Shown: positions 35,166 through 44,464, counted from the stretch's first letter. The stretch is DNA of 64,000 nt from Promethearchaeati archaeon (GCA_013166775.1 JABLTJ010000016.1:1-64000), one strand, 5' to 3'. Numbers and translations are program-made. The notes: generated from the sequence alone by a model not told the origin.

Positions 35166-35594
35166 TTATAAATCTAGAATAACGTGACAATACCAATCCT
35201 CTTTTCTTTTTTCTATCAAAAACTTGTACATTGTTACAGCTTTTACATCTGTTAGCAACTCATCATTTTCATAATCTATTTCTGTCCCATGAGCTTTGCA
35301 AGAAAGCGAATATATCTCATTCTCTTTTATCTCTATTTCATAATCTTTGAAAAGCGAGACATCAACGTCCTTCAGATATACTAATTCACTTAGGAAATCA
35401 TATAGTAATAATTCTAAAGAATCAGATTCCAATTCTATATCCCATGTTCTTTTAGCTACAATTTTATTCACTTCAATCATTGCTTCCATCATAGCAATTC
35501 CAGCTCCTCTAAATAGCTCTGATATAGTATCTGAATAAACTTCAAAAGCAAAATCTGATTTCACTTCTTCTGTGAGTATGTTATATCTGAACAT
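35166..35594 (-). CDS. Archease, activator of RtcB
   Basis: Archease speeds up guanylylation and turnover of the RNA ligase RtcB. The protein has 142 residues from the ATG at 35594. It shows the family pattern: an acidic N-terminal strand ending SDTISELFRGAGIAMMEAM, the LELLLYDFLSELVYLKD helix, GTEIDYEND and the LLTDVKAVTMYKFLI motif, ending WYCHVILDL. The partner gene rtcB starts about 100 bases away on the opposite strand, which strongly supports the call. The open frame extends 41 codons upstream over hydrophobic sequence that is not part of the family. Confidence 0.85.
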   Translation of the reverse strand: MFRYNILTEEVKSDFAFEVYSDTISELFRGAGIAMMEAMIEVNKIVAKRTWDIELESDSLELLLYDFLSELVYLKDVDVSLFKDYEIEIKENEIYSLSCKAHGTEIDYENDELLTDVKAVTMYKFLIEKRKEDWYCHVILDL

Positions 35595-35694
35595 TGCTCT
35601 CAAAAAAAAGCAAGACCAAATGATTAAAAACAATACCATTTTGCATATTTTCTGATAAACCAAGAGGTTTATTAAAACACAAAATTCTCTAAAG

Positions 35695-37179
35695 ATGAGT
35701 AAAATGTCTAGTAACAATGTTCCGATGAAAAAAATAGATCAATCTACTTGGGAAATTCCTGTATCATTCAAAAAAGGAATGAGAGTTCCAGCAAGATTGA
35801 TTGTAACTCCTGCTCTAAAGAAAGGAATCGAAGGTGGGGTTATCGATCAGATAACTAATGTTGCTACATTACCAGGAATTCAAAAATATGCAATTGCTCT
35901 TCCAGATGCTCACAGAGGTTACGGTTTTCCTATTGGTGGAGTCGCCGCTATGGATATGGAGGAAGGAGTGATAAGTCCTGGGGGGGTAGGTTTTGATATC
36001 AATTGTGGAGTTAGGATGCTAACGACTACATTAGAAGAGAGAGACGTTCGTCCAAAAATAAAAGAACTTGTAGAGAAACTATTTCAAAGAGTTCCCGCAG
36101 GTGTTGGTGTAAAACTCTCACATGATAATTTTTTAGCAAGTATTTCTCGCTCCGTTTTTGATGCAGTACTTGAGAATGGTGCACAATGGTGTTTAGAAAA
36201 TGGTTATGCTCGTGATGAGGATGTTAGAAGAATAGAAAGTCAAGGTAAGATGCTTCGAGCTGATTCATCTAAGGTTAGTGATAAAGCGAAAAGTCGTGGA
36301 TTAAGACAACTCGGAACACTTGGTTCAGGAAATCATTATTTAGAAATTCAAGTAATAAAACCTGGTGATATATTTGATTCTGAAATGGGTGCAAAATTCG
36401 GACTTACTGGTCCATATCAAGTCACAGCTATGATTCATTGTGGATCAAGAGGTATGGGTCATCAAGTAGCATCTGATTACCTAAGAACTTGCTTAACAGC
36501 AATGAGAAAATATAACCTTCCGATAATCGATCAAGAACTAGCTAGTGTGCCAATTACCTCAAGAGAGGGAGAAGATTACTTTGCTGCTATGAGTTGTGCT
36601 TCAAATATGGCTTTTGCGAATCGTCAGATAATTACTCATAATGTTAGAAAAGTCTTCTCTGAAGTTTTTCATAAAGATGAAGAAGAATTAGGTCTCAATT
36701 TAATTTATGATGTAGCTCATAACATAGCTAAAATTGAAGAACATAATGTAGATGGACAAAAAAAGAAGCTGATGGTTCATAGAAAAGGTGCAACAAGAGG
36801 ATTTCCTCCACATCATCCTGAGATACCTGAAGAATACAAAGAACTTGGACAGCCTATTATACTCGGAGGTTCAATGGAAACAAGTTCTTATCTTTTAACT
36901 GGAACACAAAAAGCAATGGAAGTTAGTTTTGGATCTACTGCACATGGGGCTGGAAGAACTATGAGTAGAAGCAGAGCTAAAAAGCAAATAAGAGGCGATT
37001 TCCTCCAAAGGAAAATGAGAGAAAAGGGAATATATGTTAAAGGAGCATCAATGCCTGGTTTAGCTGAAGAAGCTGGCTTCGCATACAAGGATATAGATGA
37101 AGTTGTAAATGCACTGAAAATATCAGGAATTGGTCACCCCATTGTTAGAGTTACACCTTTAGGTAATGTCAAAGGATAA
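35695..37179 (+). CDS. rtcB: RNA-splicing ligase RtcB
   Basis: This GTP- and Mn-dependent ligase joins tRNA exon halves with 2',3'-cyclic phosphate ends in Archaea. It has 494 residues. Key motifs are GVGFDINCGVR (metal cysteine), GSGNHYLEIQ, HCGSRGMGHQV, VHRKGATRGFPP, GGSMETSSYLL and STAHGAGRTMSR, where the histidine of HGAGR receives GMP. No intein is present. The start is ATG at 35695 or the in-frame ATG at 35704. The archease gene is divergent next door. Confidence 0.97.
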   Translation: MSKMSSNNVPMKKIDQSTWEIPVSFKKGMRVPARLIVTPALKKGIEGGVIDQITNVATLPGIQKYAIALPDAHRGYGFPIGGVAAMDMEEGVISPGGVGFDINCGVRMLTTTLEERDVRPKIKELVEKLFQRVPAGVGVKLSHDNFLASISRSVFDAVLENGAQWCLENGYARDEDVRRIESQGKMLRADSSKVSDKAKSRGLRQLGTLGSGNHYLEIQVIKPGDIFDSEMGAKFGLTGPYQVTAMIHCGSRGMGHQVASDYLRTCLTAMRKYNLPIIDQELASVPITSREGEDYFAAMSCASNMAFANRQIITHNVRKVFSEVFHKDEEELGLNLIYDVAHNIAKIEEHNVDGQKKKLMVHRKGATRGFPPHHPEIPEEYKELGQPIILGGSMETSSYLLTGTQKAMEVSFGSTAHGAGRTMSRSRAKKQIRGDFLQRKMREKGIYVKGASMPGLAEEAGFAYKDIDEVVNALKISGIGHPIVRVTPLGNVKG

Positions 37180-37198
37180 ATATTTAACTCTCAGCTTT

Positions 37199-38230
37199 TT
37201 ATTTTTCTCTTAAATCAACAAAAGATATTGCTAATCCTTTCTTTCTCGCCCACGAATCTATTTTTTCAACAACTATCTCCAAATTATCCGTTTCTGCTCC
37301 TGCCGCTGGTTTGTGACCGCCACCATCCATTGATTGTGCTAACAAATCAACTCTATATTTTTCCTTCTGTTCTTCTGAAAGTTTCTTATTTAATCTTAGA
37401 CTAATTTTAACCTCTGTAGGATAAACTGTGATATAAGCAGCCCCCATAGCTCCTCTTTTTTGTACTTCCCTCGCAACAAATGTAAGATTGTAATGTAAAG
37501 GATTATCAATAATAACTACAAAATCAGTAATTTCAATTTCCTTTGCAATCTCCATAGAAGATTTTCTTGATTGCCGTAAATTCTTAACTCGATGAGCTAA
37601 TTCAGGTTTCCATAGTCCTTCTAATCCCTCAAAAGCAAGAATTTCAATTAATTCGTCATGTTCTTGTATAGTAAAAGTGGATTTACATATATCTTCAATA
37701 AACCATATTTTTTCATCCCATGACAACTTTGAGAAATTATCTAGAAGTCCAAGTGGGGGTGGAATTTCATAACTAGCTGTATCTGTAATTTTACTTATTC
37801 GAACCAGTTCTTTAAGGTGTTCAGGAAGAGAGTCGGAGAAAATTTTCTCTATAAGGTAAGCAGTACTTGGGGCACCAGCAACAAAATATATGTTGTTGGA
37901 TTTAATGATTTTTCCAATATTTGATATGTGATGATCAAAGAAGTATTCTGCTGTATTAGAGTGAAAGGGTTCTAAGTCAACAATAGCGAACCAATTGGCA
38001 TCAGCGATTTTATCTATTATTTCTCTCTCCTTGAAAAGAGCGTAATCTAGAGGAATAAAAACAAGTTCTTTATCAGAAAATAAGAAGCGAATCAAAACTG
38101 CTGAAATTATGCCGTCCGGACAATTAAAATGATACGCAACTTTCTGTTGAGTTTTAGAAGAGAGTTGTAGTATTTCCTCCCTGTATTTCTCTTTCTTAAT
38201 GATATGCTCTTTCAACTTCTTTGATGACAT
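37199..38230 (-). CDS. DHH/DHHA1 family phosphoesterase
   Basis: This manganese-dependent phosphoesterase of the RecJ/NrnA superfamily has 343 residues. Motifs are NCPDGIIS (about 54-61), VDLEPF, the DHH motif in FDHHIS (about 118-123), and the C-terminal DHHA1 substrate motif DGGGHKPAAGA (about 304-314). Members cleave nanoRNA, single-stranded DNA or cyclic dinucleotides. The missing His in the first motif (DHD replaced by CPDG) is common in archaeal members. It is followed closely by the TatD gene upstream on the same strand, which suggests a nucleic-acid-processing pair. Confidence 0.85.
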   Translation of the reverse strand: MSSKKLKEHIIKKEKYREEILQLSSKTQQKVAYHFNCPDGIISAVLIRFLFSDKELVFIPLDYALFKEREIIDKIADANWFAIVDLEPFHSNTAEYFFDHHISNIGKIIKSNNIYFVAGAPSTAYLIEKIFSDSLPEHLKELVRISKITDTASYEIPPPLGLLDNFSKLSWDEKIWFIEDICKSTFTIQEHDELIEILAFEGLEGLWKPELAHRVKNLRQSRKSSMEIAKEIEITDFVVIIDNPLHYNLTFVAREVQKRGAMGAAYITVYPTEVKISLRLNKKLSEEQKEKYRVDLLAQSMDGGGHKPAAGAETDNLEIVVEKIDSWARKKGLAISFVDLREK

Positions 38231-38242
38231 TAGATTTCACAT

Positions 38243-39016
38243 TCATTCGATGTTTAAATACCTTTTCAAGTTAGAATGGAGGATGTCTGAAATCTCTTCA
38301 TTTTCTATTTGTTTCCACTCGCTAATTTTCTCCAATACCCTTGGTATAAGAGCTGGTGATCCAATTATCCTCTCATCATCAATAGTGTATTTAACATTCC
38401 CATCAGATTCAGTTAAAATCTGATCCTTGGGTGTCGCTTTCAAAACTTCAATGTGAGACGAACCGGTTAGCACTGAGGGATTAATGCTGAAAAAGTATCC
38501 TCTATCTATAAATTGTGAGAGGATTTTCTTAGGTCCAGAGTACCAATGCATCAAGACATTATTTGGTGGAATTTTAAATGATGTAAGTGTTTCAGCGACA
38601 ACCCCTTCTGCTCCTTTTCCATGGATGTTGACTGGTATTCCGTGTTTTTCTGAAAGCCCTAAGAAGAATTTGAAATATTCTTCTTGGATTGGATAATATT
38701 CTTCTTTATCAATAAAATGACAATCTAAACCGATTTCTCCCAAGACCACATTTTTATTATCTAGAATAAGTAATTCAAAGTTCTCCTTAATTTCTTCAGT
38801 TAATTTTCTCTTCGCGCTCCATGGATGAACGCCGATTCCTGGAACAATTTGATTAAATTTGGAATGAAGTTCAATACTCCTTAGACTTTCCTTATATTTA
38901 GTAGCAACACTTATTACGACTTCTAAACCTTCTGAAATCCACCTTTCCATGTAATTTTCAATATCCATATAGAAGTAATTCTTAGGAAGGTGGCAATGAA
39001 CATCATGCAATTTCAT
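38243..39016 (-). CDS. TatD-family metal-dependent hydrolase
   Basis: This putative DNase of the amidohydrolase fold has 257 residues. Metal motifs are DVHCH (about 4-8), the GVHPWS strand, VLGEIGLD, VNIHGKGA, MHWYSG and TESDGN near the C-terminus, in the TatD order. I chose the ATG at 39016 because the HxH motif follows immediately, as in the family; the upstream in-frame ATG would add 12 residues. It precedes the DHH phosphoesterase gene by 12 bases on the same strand. Confidence 0.85.
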   Translation of the reverse strand: MKLHDVHCHLPKNYFYMDIENYMERWISEGLEVVISVATKYKESLRSIELHSKFNQIVPGIGVHPWSAKRKLTEEIKENFELLILDNKNVVLGEIGLDCHFIDKEEYYPIQEEYFKFFLGLSEKHGIPVNIHGKGAEGVVAETLTSFKIPPNNVLMHWYSGPKKILSQFIDRGYFFSINPSVLTGSSHIEVLKATPKDQILTESDGNVKYTIDDERIIGSPALIPRVLEKISEWKQIENEEISDILHSNLKRYLNIE

Positions 39017-39067
39017 TAAATAAACTTGAAACATATCGTTTATATTTTTCACGTATATTGTTTTTTT

Positions 39068-39262
39068 ATGGACAAAGACATATTACCTCTAGAAGAAAGA
39101 GTGAAAAAACTTGAACAAGAGGTGGAGCAATTACGTGGATTGCTAGAATCACACATCAGAAAACATGGATTTCCTCCCCCAATCCATCCTGATCCAACAA
39201 AACCTTCCAAAAAACCTTTCGAACCAGGTCACCCTGATGTAGGTCCACCTAAGGAATATTAA
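39068..39262 (+). CDS. Small coiled-coil, proline-rich protein
   Basis: This 64-residue protein is too small for confident assignment. The first half is a coiled-coil helix (LEERVKKLEQEVEQLRGLLESHIRK). The second half is rich in proline and charged residues (PPPIHPDPTKPSKKP). I chose the ATG at 39068, which follows a run of seven T. It is divergent from TatD and followed by the RbgA-like GTPase gene 32 bases on. It may be a small oligomeric adaptor. Confidence 0.55.
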   Translation: MDKDILPLEERVKKLEQEVEQLRGLLESHIRKHGFPPPIHPDPTKPSKKPFEPGHPDVGPPKEY

Positions 39263-39294
39263 TAATCTGAAATTTTGCATTATGGGTGAACAAG

Positions 39295-40116
39295 ATGGCA
39301 AAGAAAGAAGACTTCGATATGATGGTACGGAGGATGATAAACGGCAGTGATGTTGTTGTCGAAGTTATAGACGCGCGTTTTCCCAGTCTTTCAAGAGCCA
39401 AAAGATATGAAAATAGGGTTTTGAAAAATAGATCAAAAAAACTGTTTGTTGCAATGAACAAGGTTGATCTTGTTCCAAATAAAGTAGTTCAGAAATGGAA
39501 ATCAATACTAAATAAGGAGGGAATATATGTTATACCTACTTCAGCAAGGGAAAGGCTGAGTACCACAATTTTGAGAAATTCAATAATTAGTGCTGTAGGA
39601 AAGGATTTCTTTTATATTACCGCTTGTTTCATTGGTCTTCCGAATACAGGTAAGAGTTCTCTAATCAACATCCTAAAAGGAAGATCTAGCGCTCCAGTAT
39701 CCCCAATTCCCGGATTTACAAGAGCTTTACAAGTCCTAAGGATTACAACAAGGTTAAGGATTTTTGATACTCCTGGTGTGATTCCTATAAAACTATCCTT
39801 AGCAAATCAGGTTCTACTTGGGGTTATACGACCAGAGAAACTACCAGATTACATGAAAGCTGCTTGGGCATTAGTCCATAAAATAGATCAGCTTAATCCA
39901 GGAATACTCTCTGAAACATATGAAATAGAATATGATTCACCTCCAGAATTTCTCGAAAAATTTGCAGAAAAAAGGCATAAGAGAAAGAAGGGTGGAGGAT
40001 TAGACTTGGAGACTGCTGCAGTAATTTTTATGAATGAACATATAAACAAGGCAAGAATCCCAGTTTGGGAAAATCCTGATGATTATTTACTAAATAAAGA
40101 AAAAGAGGAAATCTAA
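39295..40116 (+). CDS. Circularly permuted GTPase, RbgA/YlqF-like
   Basis: This GTPase of the YlqF/NOG family, which usually helps assemble the large ribosomal subunit, has 273 residues. The motifs occur in permuted order: G4 MNKVDLV (about 53-59), G5 TSARE (about 82-86), G1 GLPNTGKSS (about 114-122), the G2 region PGFTRA and G3 DTPGV (about 157-161). The C-terminal 90 residues form the usual RNA-binding extension and include a basic patch (KRHKRKKGGG). I chose the ATG at 39295, preceded by GGTGA at a 5-base spacing. The upstream GTG start would cover that site. Confidence 0.9.
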   Translation: MAKKEDFDMMVRRMINGSDVVVEVIDARFPSLSRAKRYENRVLKNRSKKLFVAMNKVDLVPNKVVQKWKSILNKEGIYVIPTSARERLSTTILRNSIISAVGKDFFYITACFIGLPNTGKSSLINILKGRSSAPVSPIPGFTRALQVLRITTRLRIFDTPGVIPIKLSLANQVLLGVIRPEKLPDYMKAAWALVHKIDQLNPGILSETYEIEYDSPPEFLEKFAEKRHKRKKGGGLDLETAAVIFMNEHINKARIPVWENPDDYLLNKEKEEI

Positions 40117-41213
40117 GTTTCCTTCTTTTTAATTTTATACTTGTATAAAAGCAAGAACGTAACAGAGAGTACAATTACAGTTAGTGGGACTCCAATATAA
40201 ATCCCAAGATAATTTGATTTTTGCGATTTACTTACTTCAAAAACCAAACTTCCTGTAACACTTCCTCCAGCTATATAAAGAAAATTATCTTTAAAATCAA
40301 TATCGTGTGCTGCTGAAACTCCTTGTCTTTGTTCTGCTATTTTAGTAATGGTTGGTAAACTACTGATGTTAAGATATTCAACCCCATAGTTGTCTGCGAC
40401 ATAAAGATGAGTGCTATTACCTACAACCCCTTGAGCTTCACCCTCATCATCATCTGTGTGTAAGCCTAGTAAAATAGGATTAGAAGGAGTGGAGATATCA
40501 AAAACCAAAACATTACTAGAATAACACCCAACAAACAGTAGATTTTCAAATGCTGATATACCAGTCGCTCCATCAGTAGCACTCAAAGTACTTACTTTTT
40601 GCGGAGCTGAAGGAATTGTCACATTTAGGACATTAACCCTAGAATTTGGATTAGCAACATAAGCAAAATTATCCCTAACAACAACACCATCAGCTCGACC
40701 ATCAAGAGAATATTCACCAATTTTTGTTGGATTAGTTAAATCAGTAACATCAAAAATCTGTAATCCATTTTCATAGTTTGAAATATACGCATAATCACCT
40801 GATACATAGACATTGTTACTTATACCTCCTCCATTTTCATGACCTAGAAGAGTTGGATTTGCAGGATCACTAACATCGGTTATAAATAATCCTTGACCCG
40901 CAGCAGCAACATAAGCTATGTCGTCTTTAACAAATATTCCAAAAGCACCACCATTTATCTCGAAATCACTAATTATCTTAGGTTTAGTTGGATTTTGGAT
41001 ATCAACAACTATGTAACCATCATTCCCAGTAATATAAGCATAATTACAATCAATATCAACGTCATATCCAACTCCTGATCCACCAATACTTGTAATTTTA
41101 TTTAGATAAAATTCAGTTTGTGCCTTAGATGAAAGCACAGCATAATTTAATAACAAGATTAATAACAGAATGAAAATTATCTGCTTACTACTATATAATT
41201 TAATTTTAGTCAT
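40113..41213 (-). CDS. Secreted, membrane-anchored LVIVD-repeat beta-propeller protein
   Basis: This surface protein of 366 residues has an N-terminal signal or anchor helix (IIFILLLILLLNYAVL) and at least six repeats of the LVIVD type, such as YAYITGNDGYIVVDIQNPTKP, AYVAAAGQGLFITDVSDPANP and YAYISNYENGLQIFDVTDLTNP, making a beta-propeller of about seven blades. A C-terminal membrane helix and a basic tail (YKYKIKKKET) anchor it. I chose the ATG at 41213, preceded by GGAG. The function is unknown; binding or adhesion is usual for the fold. It overlaps the end of the RbgA gene on the opposite strand by four bases. Confidence 0.85.
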   Translation of the reverse strand: MTKIKLYSSKQIIFILLLILLLNYAVLSSKAQTEFYLNKITSIGGSGVGYDVDIDCNYAYITGNDGYIVVDIQNPTKPKIISDFEINGGAFGIFVKDDIAYVAAAGQGLFITDVSDPANPTLLGHENGGGISNNVYVSGDYAYISNYENGLQIFDVTDLTNPTKIGEYSLDGRADGVVVRDNFAYVANPNSRVNVLNVTIPSAPQKVSTLSATDGATGISAFENLLFVGCYSSNVLVFDISTPSNPILLGLHTDDDEGEAQGVVGNSTHLYVADNYGVEYLNISSLPTITKIAEQRQGVSAAHDIDFKDNFLYIAGGSVTGSLVFEVSKSQKSNYLGIYIGVPLTVIVLSVTFLLLYKYKIKKKET

Positions 41214-41294
41214 ACAAATTCTCCAAAGATTCTCTTTCACGTTTTACTTTAGACACTTATAAATTTACCAAATCTGAGAAGAGATTATCTTTTT

Positions 41295-42323
41295 TTACAG
41301 TTTCAATCCTAGTAGATGCATGGTCTCTATATCAACAAAACCGTGTTTTTCGCAAATTGTTTTTTGATTTTCATCAGCTGTTTGAAACTCAACAATCACG
41401 TTTTGTTCAATTGTTAAGCTCTCTTTTATGAACTCCAATGCATAAGTTAGCATCGGTTCTATTAGCTTTGCATTATGTTTGGGGTCAACCATCAAATCTA
41501 ATCTGTGAGGGATTCCTTCTTTTTTACTAAGATTTACATAAATTGTTCCAACTAATTTTTCATCTTTATAAATTGACCAAGTTTTGGTATTTGGTTTAAG
41601 AACTAATCTTGCTATTGGTCTTATAATCCTAATCAACAGAGGTCTGAAATATCTGCTTTTTTGAACTGGATGAAAGATTTGTACCTCTTCTGGTGTTGAT
41701 TTGAGATCAAGTTCATATCTTTCTTTGTTAGTTTTCTTATTTCGTTCTAGTTCTTGTAATTGATATTCTTTAGGCAATTCAACTAGTTTAACTGAGGATA
41801 ATTGGTCGGGTTCTAGTTTCTGTCTAGTATTTGTGTCATAATGAACAAAATCTAGACTTTTATACAGTTTGTATGCTGGTTCGTTAATATCAAGAACCTC
41901 AAGAATGCACATTTTTGCACCAAGTTTCTTGGAATGTTCAATTGCTTCATTTACTAACTTCCTAGCAAACCCTCTCCTTCTATAATCTGGATGCGTTGCT
42001 ACCATACTAATCTCATATTTGTCTTCTAAGCTATATCCTACATTAACAGAAGCTATTATTTCTCCTTGTGAATCTTCAATAATAAACCCATCAAGAACAT
42101 GTTTATAGTTCTTAGAGAAAAAACCCATGAAATTTAGGAAGGGTTTTAAAGATTTAAACTCTTCAAAAATGTTTCTTGCTTCCAATCCTTTCATCTGAAG
42201 TTCGTTTTCAAAAACAACTTCTAAAAGGGAAGTGACTCTTTCATAATCTGTCTCAAAATTCCAATTCCTTAATGAGAACTCTTCCTCTCCTACTTGAAAT
42301 TTTCGTGTGTTTTCTTCATTCAT
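41295..42323 (-). CDS. GNAT-family acetyltransferase
   Basis: This probable N-acetyltransferase has 342 residues. The first GNAT domain (about 15-165) has the acetyl-CoA motif MVATHPDYRRRGFARKLV (about 105-122) and the following GAKMCILEVLDINEPAYKLYKSLDFVH stretch. The C-terminal half (about 220-342) looks like a second, degenerate GNAT domain (ETMHLLGLKL tail) without a clear cofactor loop. I chose the ATG at 42323, where GTGAT lies four bases upstream; starting at 42413 would place the operator palindromes inside the gene. It is divergent from a winged-helix regulator that probably controls it. The substrate is unknown. Confidence 0.85.
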   Translation of the reverse strand: MNEENTRKFQVGEEEFSLRNWNFETDYERVTSLLEVVFENELQMKGLEARNIFEEFKSLKPFLNFMGFFSKNYKHVLDGFIIEDSQGEIIASVNVGYSLEDKYEISMVATHPDYRRRGFARKLVNEAIEHSKKLGAKMCILEVLDINEPAYKLYKSLDFVHYDTNTRQKLEPDQLSSVKLVELPKEYQLQELERNKKTNKERYELDLKSTPEEVQIFHPVQKSRYFRPLLIRIIRPIARLVLKPNTKTWSIYKDEKLVGTIYVNLSKKEGIPHRLDLMVDPKHNAKLIEPMLTYALEFIKESLTIEQNVIVEFQTADENQKTICEKHGFVDIETMHLLGLKL

Positions 42324-42360
42324 TTTAATCACAATTGCTCGATATTTGATGATGTTATTA

Positions 42361-42375
42361 ATTTGATTATCAAAT
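42361..42375. promoter_or_regulatory. Palindrome ATTTGATTATCAAAT, operator copy 1
   Basis: A 15-base perfect palindrome (centre 42368) in the 155-base region between the divergent GNAT and winged-helix genes. The 13-base core recurs at 42402. Confidence 0.65.
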
Positions 42376-42401
42376 CTACTTCCACACCTATTGATAAATG
42401 T

Positions 42402-42414
42402 TTTGATTATCAAA
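42402..42414. promoter_or_regulatory. Palindrome TTTGATTATCAAA, operator copy 2
   Basis: An identical 13-base core to copy 1, with centres 40 bases apart, roughly four helical turns. It lies about 20 bases upstream of the TATA box of the regulator gene. Confidence 0.65.
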
Positions 42415-42418
42415 CTAA

Positions 42419-42440
42419 TTTGATGATTAAATTTATAAGG
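42419..42440 (+). promoter_or_regulatory. Degenerate third operator copy overlapping a TATA box
   Basis: TTTGATGATTAAA at 42419-42431 resembles the operator core, with one half changed. It directly abuts ATTTATAAG (42431-42439), a TATA box about 40 bases upstream of the regulator ATG. Binding here would block its own promoter. Confidence 0.5.
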
Positions 42441-42478
42441 GTAAAAAATAATGATTTACTATATATGGAGATGCTTTA

Positions 42479-43270
42479 ATGAGTAAATCAGATAAATTAG
42501 AAGTAGAATTTAAGGGATTAAAAGCTGTAGATCCTAAAATATTGGAAAGAGTAAATGATGTTTTCAAAGTTGGAACAAAACATGCAATTCTAATGGTAAT
42601 AAAGAATTTTGGCTCTTCGAATATCAAAAAACTAGCAAAGATTCTAGGAAAAAATGAAGCAACTATATATCATCATGTACAAGATTTAACAGACGATAGC
42701 GAACAAAAGTCTAAGCTACTTCAGATAGATGAAGAAAAAACTCGAAACAACAAGGGTATCTTCTACAAACTAACAAAAGTCGCAGAGAGACATTTTGGGC
42801 AACCTCCTGTTGAGGTAATGGAAACAAAATTAGTCGAAGCATATGAGAAAATATTAGAACAATCAGATGAGGAGCTTTATCGTATTTATATGGAACTGCT
42901 TGCCAATCATCCAGATATTGGAAATCAAGCAAATAAAGCGAGAAGAAGTCTTTCTTATAATCATATTCTCGAAAGTATTATGGTTAACAATCTTGAACGT
43001 GCAGAGAAAGCTTTTCTGGAAAATAAAAAACCAAAGAATCCTAATCATCCTCTAGGTAGTATAGCAAATTTTCCGCTGGATTTGAGAATTTCAAAACCTA
43101 GACATATTTTTGAGATTCTAAAGTTATTTAACGAGATGTCAGTTCAATTCTACGGATTAAAGGAAAAATTCGAAAAAGAGATGGATAAAGAAAGAATACC
43201 TGAAGAGAATCGCATTAATATTCATTACCATGTTATTGGTGGTGAAATAGCAGAATTCGAATTTGAATAA
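42479..43270 (+). CDS. Winged-helix transcriptional regulator with C-terminal helical domain
   Basis: This 263-residue regulator has an N-terminal winged helix-turn-helix: ILMVIKNFGSSNIKKLAKILGKNEATIYHHVQDLTDD, ArsR-like, with a recognition helix at about 61-70. A longer C-terminal domain follows (about 90-263), helical in the first part and ending in beta segments (NIHYHVIGGEIAEFEFE); it is probably for dimerisation or ligand binding. Three palindromic sites lie upstream, one over its TATA box, so autoregulation is likely, together with control of the divergent GNAT gene. A GGAG sequence precedes the ATG by 8 bases. The ligand is unknown. Confidence 0.88.
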   Translation: MSKSDKLEVEFKGLKAVDPKILERVNDVFKVGTKHAILMVIKNFGSSNIKKLAKILGKNEATIYHHVQDLTDDSEQKSKLLQIDEEKTRNNKGIFYKLTKVAERHFGQPPVEVMETKLVEAYEKILEQSDEELYRIYMELLANHPDIGNQANKARRSLSYNHILESIMVNNLERAEKAFLENKKPKNPNHPLGSIANFPLDLRISKPRHIFEILKLFNEMSVQFYGLKEKFEKEMDKERIPEENRINIHYHVIGGEIAEFEFE

Positions 43271-43283
43271 TTACAAAAATAAA

Positions 43284-43313
43284 AGAAAGAAAAAAGAGAA
43301 TTAATCTTCTCTT
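43284..43313 (-). terminator. Terminator hairpin overlapping the gcvT stop
   Basis: AAGAGAA (43294-43300) pairs with TTCTCTT (43307-43313) across a 6-base loop. On the minus strand it ends in TTTTTTCTTTC. It overlaps the stop codon of gcvT and resembles an intrinsic-type terminator. Confidence 0.6.
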
Positions 43314-44464
43314 CGCCATCCCCACTTCTTAGTATCGTAGAAGGGTAATTTAACGACTTTAGCTCTAACTTGATTCTTACGAATTTGGACTAAAACTTCA
43401 GTTTCTGGTTCAGCATACTTAATGTCAATATAAGCCATACCAATACCTACGTTACCAATAACAGGGGAACGAACACCATTGACCATGTGACCAATTTTTT
43501 CTCCAGCAGGATTAAGGACATCATAATCAGCCCTTGGAATACCTTTATCTAATAATTTTATTCCAACATGTTTGATTTTAACACCTTCATTCTTAGCTTT
43601 TAGGATAGCTTCTTTACCAAAGAAGAATGGTTCTTTATCATGCTTGCAGAACATTTTGAAGTCGTAACCAGTTTCAACAGGGTTGACTCCTTCATGAATA
43701 TCCTCACCATAAAGTGGTAAACCTGCTTCAATTCTTAGTGCATCTCGAGCACCTAGACCACAAAGAGCTATTCCAACTTCTTTACCAGCTTCTAAAATGG
43801 CATTCCAAACCTTGATTCCCTTTTCAGGATTTTGTAGATCAGAATTAAAAATTACTACTTCAAAACCATTCTCACCAGTATAACCTGTGCCAGTGAATAA
43901 GCATTTGCATCCTTCAACTTCAGCTTCAATCATCTGCCATCTTCCTGTGTCAGGAACACCCAAATTATCTAAAATTACTTTGTAATTTGGTCCTTGAACA
44001 GCAAACATAGTTGTTTCCAGAGTCCAATCTTTGAACTCAAGAGGTTCTCCGGTGAATTCCTCAAAAATCTTAACAAATTGACCGATCCAAGCTAAGACCT
44101 TTGTAGTTTGATCACCTGCATTGCAAACATTGAAGAACTCAGTTTCACTTTTCTTTCCTATAATTGTATCATCTCTATAACCACCGTTCTCATTAAGATA
44201 ATAGGTGTAACCACATTTCATGTCTAACATAGCAGATATATCTCTTGGTGTGAGAAGTTCCATTAATTTAGAGGCATACTTGCCTTTTAAGGAGTAACGA
44301 CCCATGTCAGTCACTTCGACAATAGATACATTCTCTCGTGTTGCCATGATTTCGTCATCTATTCCAGTATAGGAGACTGGAAGATAATATCCTGCAAAAT
44401 CAATCATTCTGGCTCCAGCATCTTCATGGACTTTCCACATAGGAGTTTTTACTAATTTACCCAT
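43301..44464 (-). CDS. gcvT: Aminomethyltransferase (glycine cleavage T protein)
   Basis: GcvT transfers the methylene group from lipoyl-GcvH to tetrahydrofolate (or a pterin) and releases ammonia. It has 387 residues from the ATG at 44464; another in-frame start lies two codons upstream. Visible features are TPMWKVHEDAGARMIDFAGYYLPVSY, the VEVTDMGRYSLKG folate-binding strand, GYTGENGFEVVI, GLGARDALRIEAGLPLYGEDI and the C-terminal GNVGIGMAYID. It lies 9 kb from GcvPB/PA/H on the same strand, so the system is split into two loci. Confidence 0.95.
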   Translation of the reverse strand: MGKLVKTPMWKVHEDAGARMIDFAGYYLPVSYTGIDDEIMATRENVSIVEVTDMGRYSLKGKYASKLMELLTPRDISAMLDMKCGYTYYLNENGGYRDDTIIGKKSETEFFNVCNAGDQTTKVLAWIGQFVKIFEEFTGEPLEFKDWTLETTMFAVQGPNYKVILDNLGVPDTGRWQMIEAEVEGCKCLFTGTGYTGENGFEVVIFNSDLQNPEKGIKVWNAILEAGKEVGIALCGLGARDALRIEAGLPLYGEDIHEGVNPVETGYDFKMFCKHDKEPFFFGKEAILKAKNEGVKIKHVGIKLLDKGIPRADYDVLNPAGEKIGHMVNGVRSPVIGNVGIGMAYIDIKYAEPETEVLVQIRKNQVRAKVVKLPFYDTKKWGWRRED

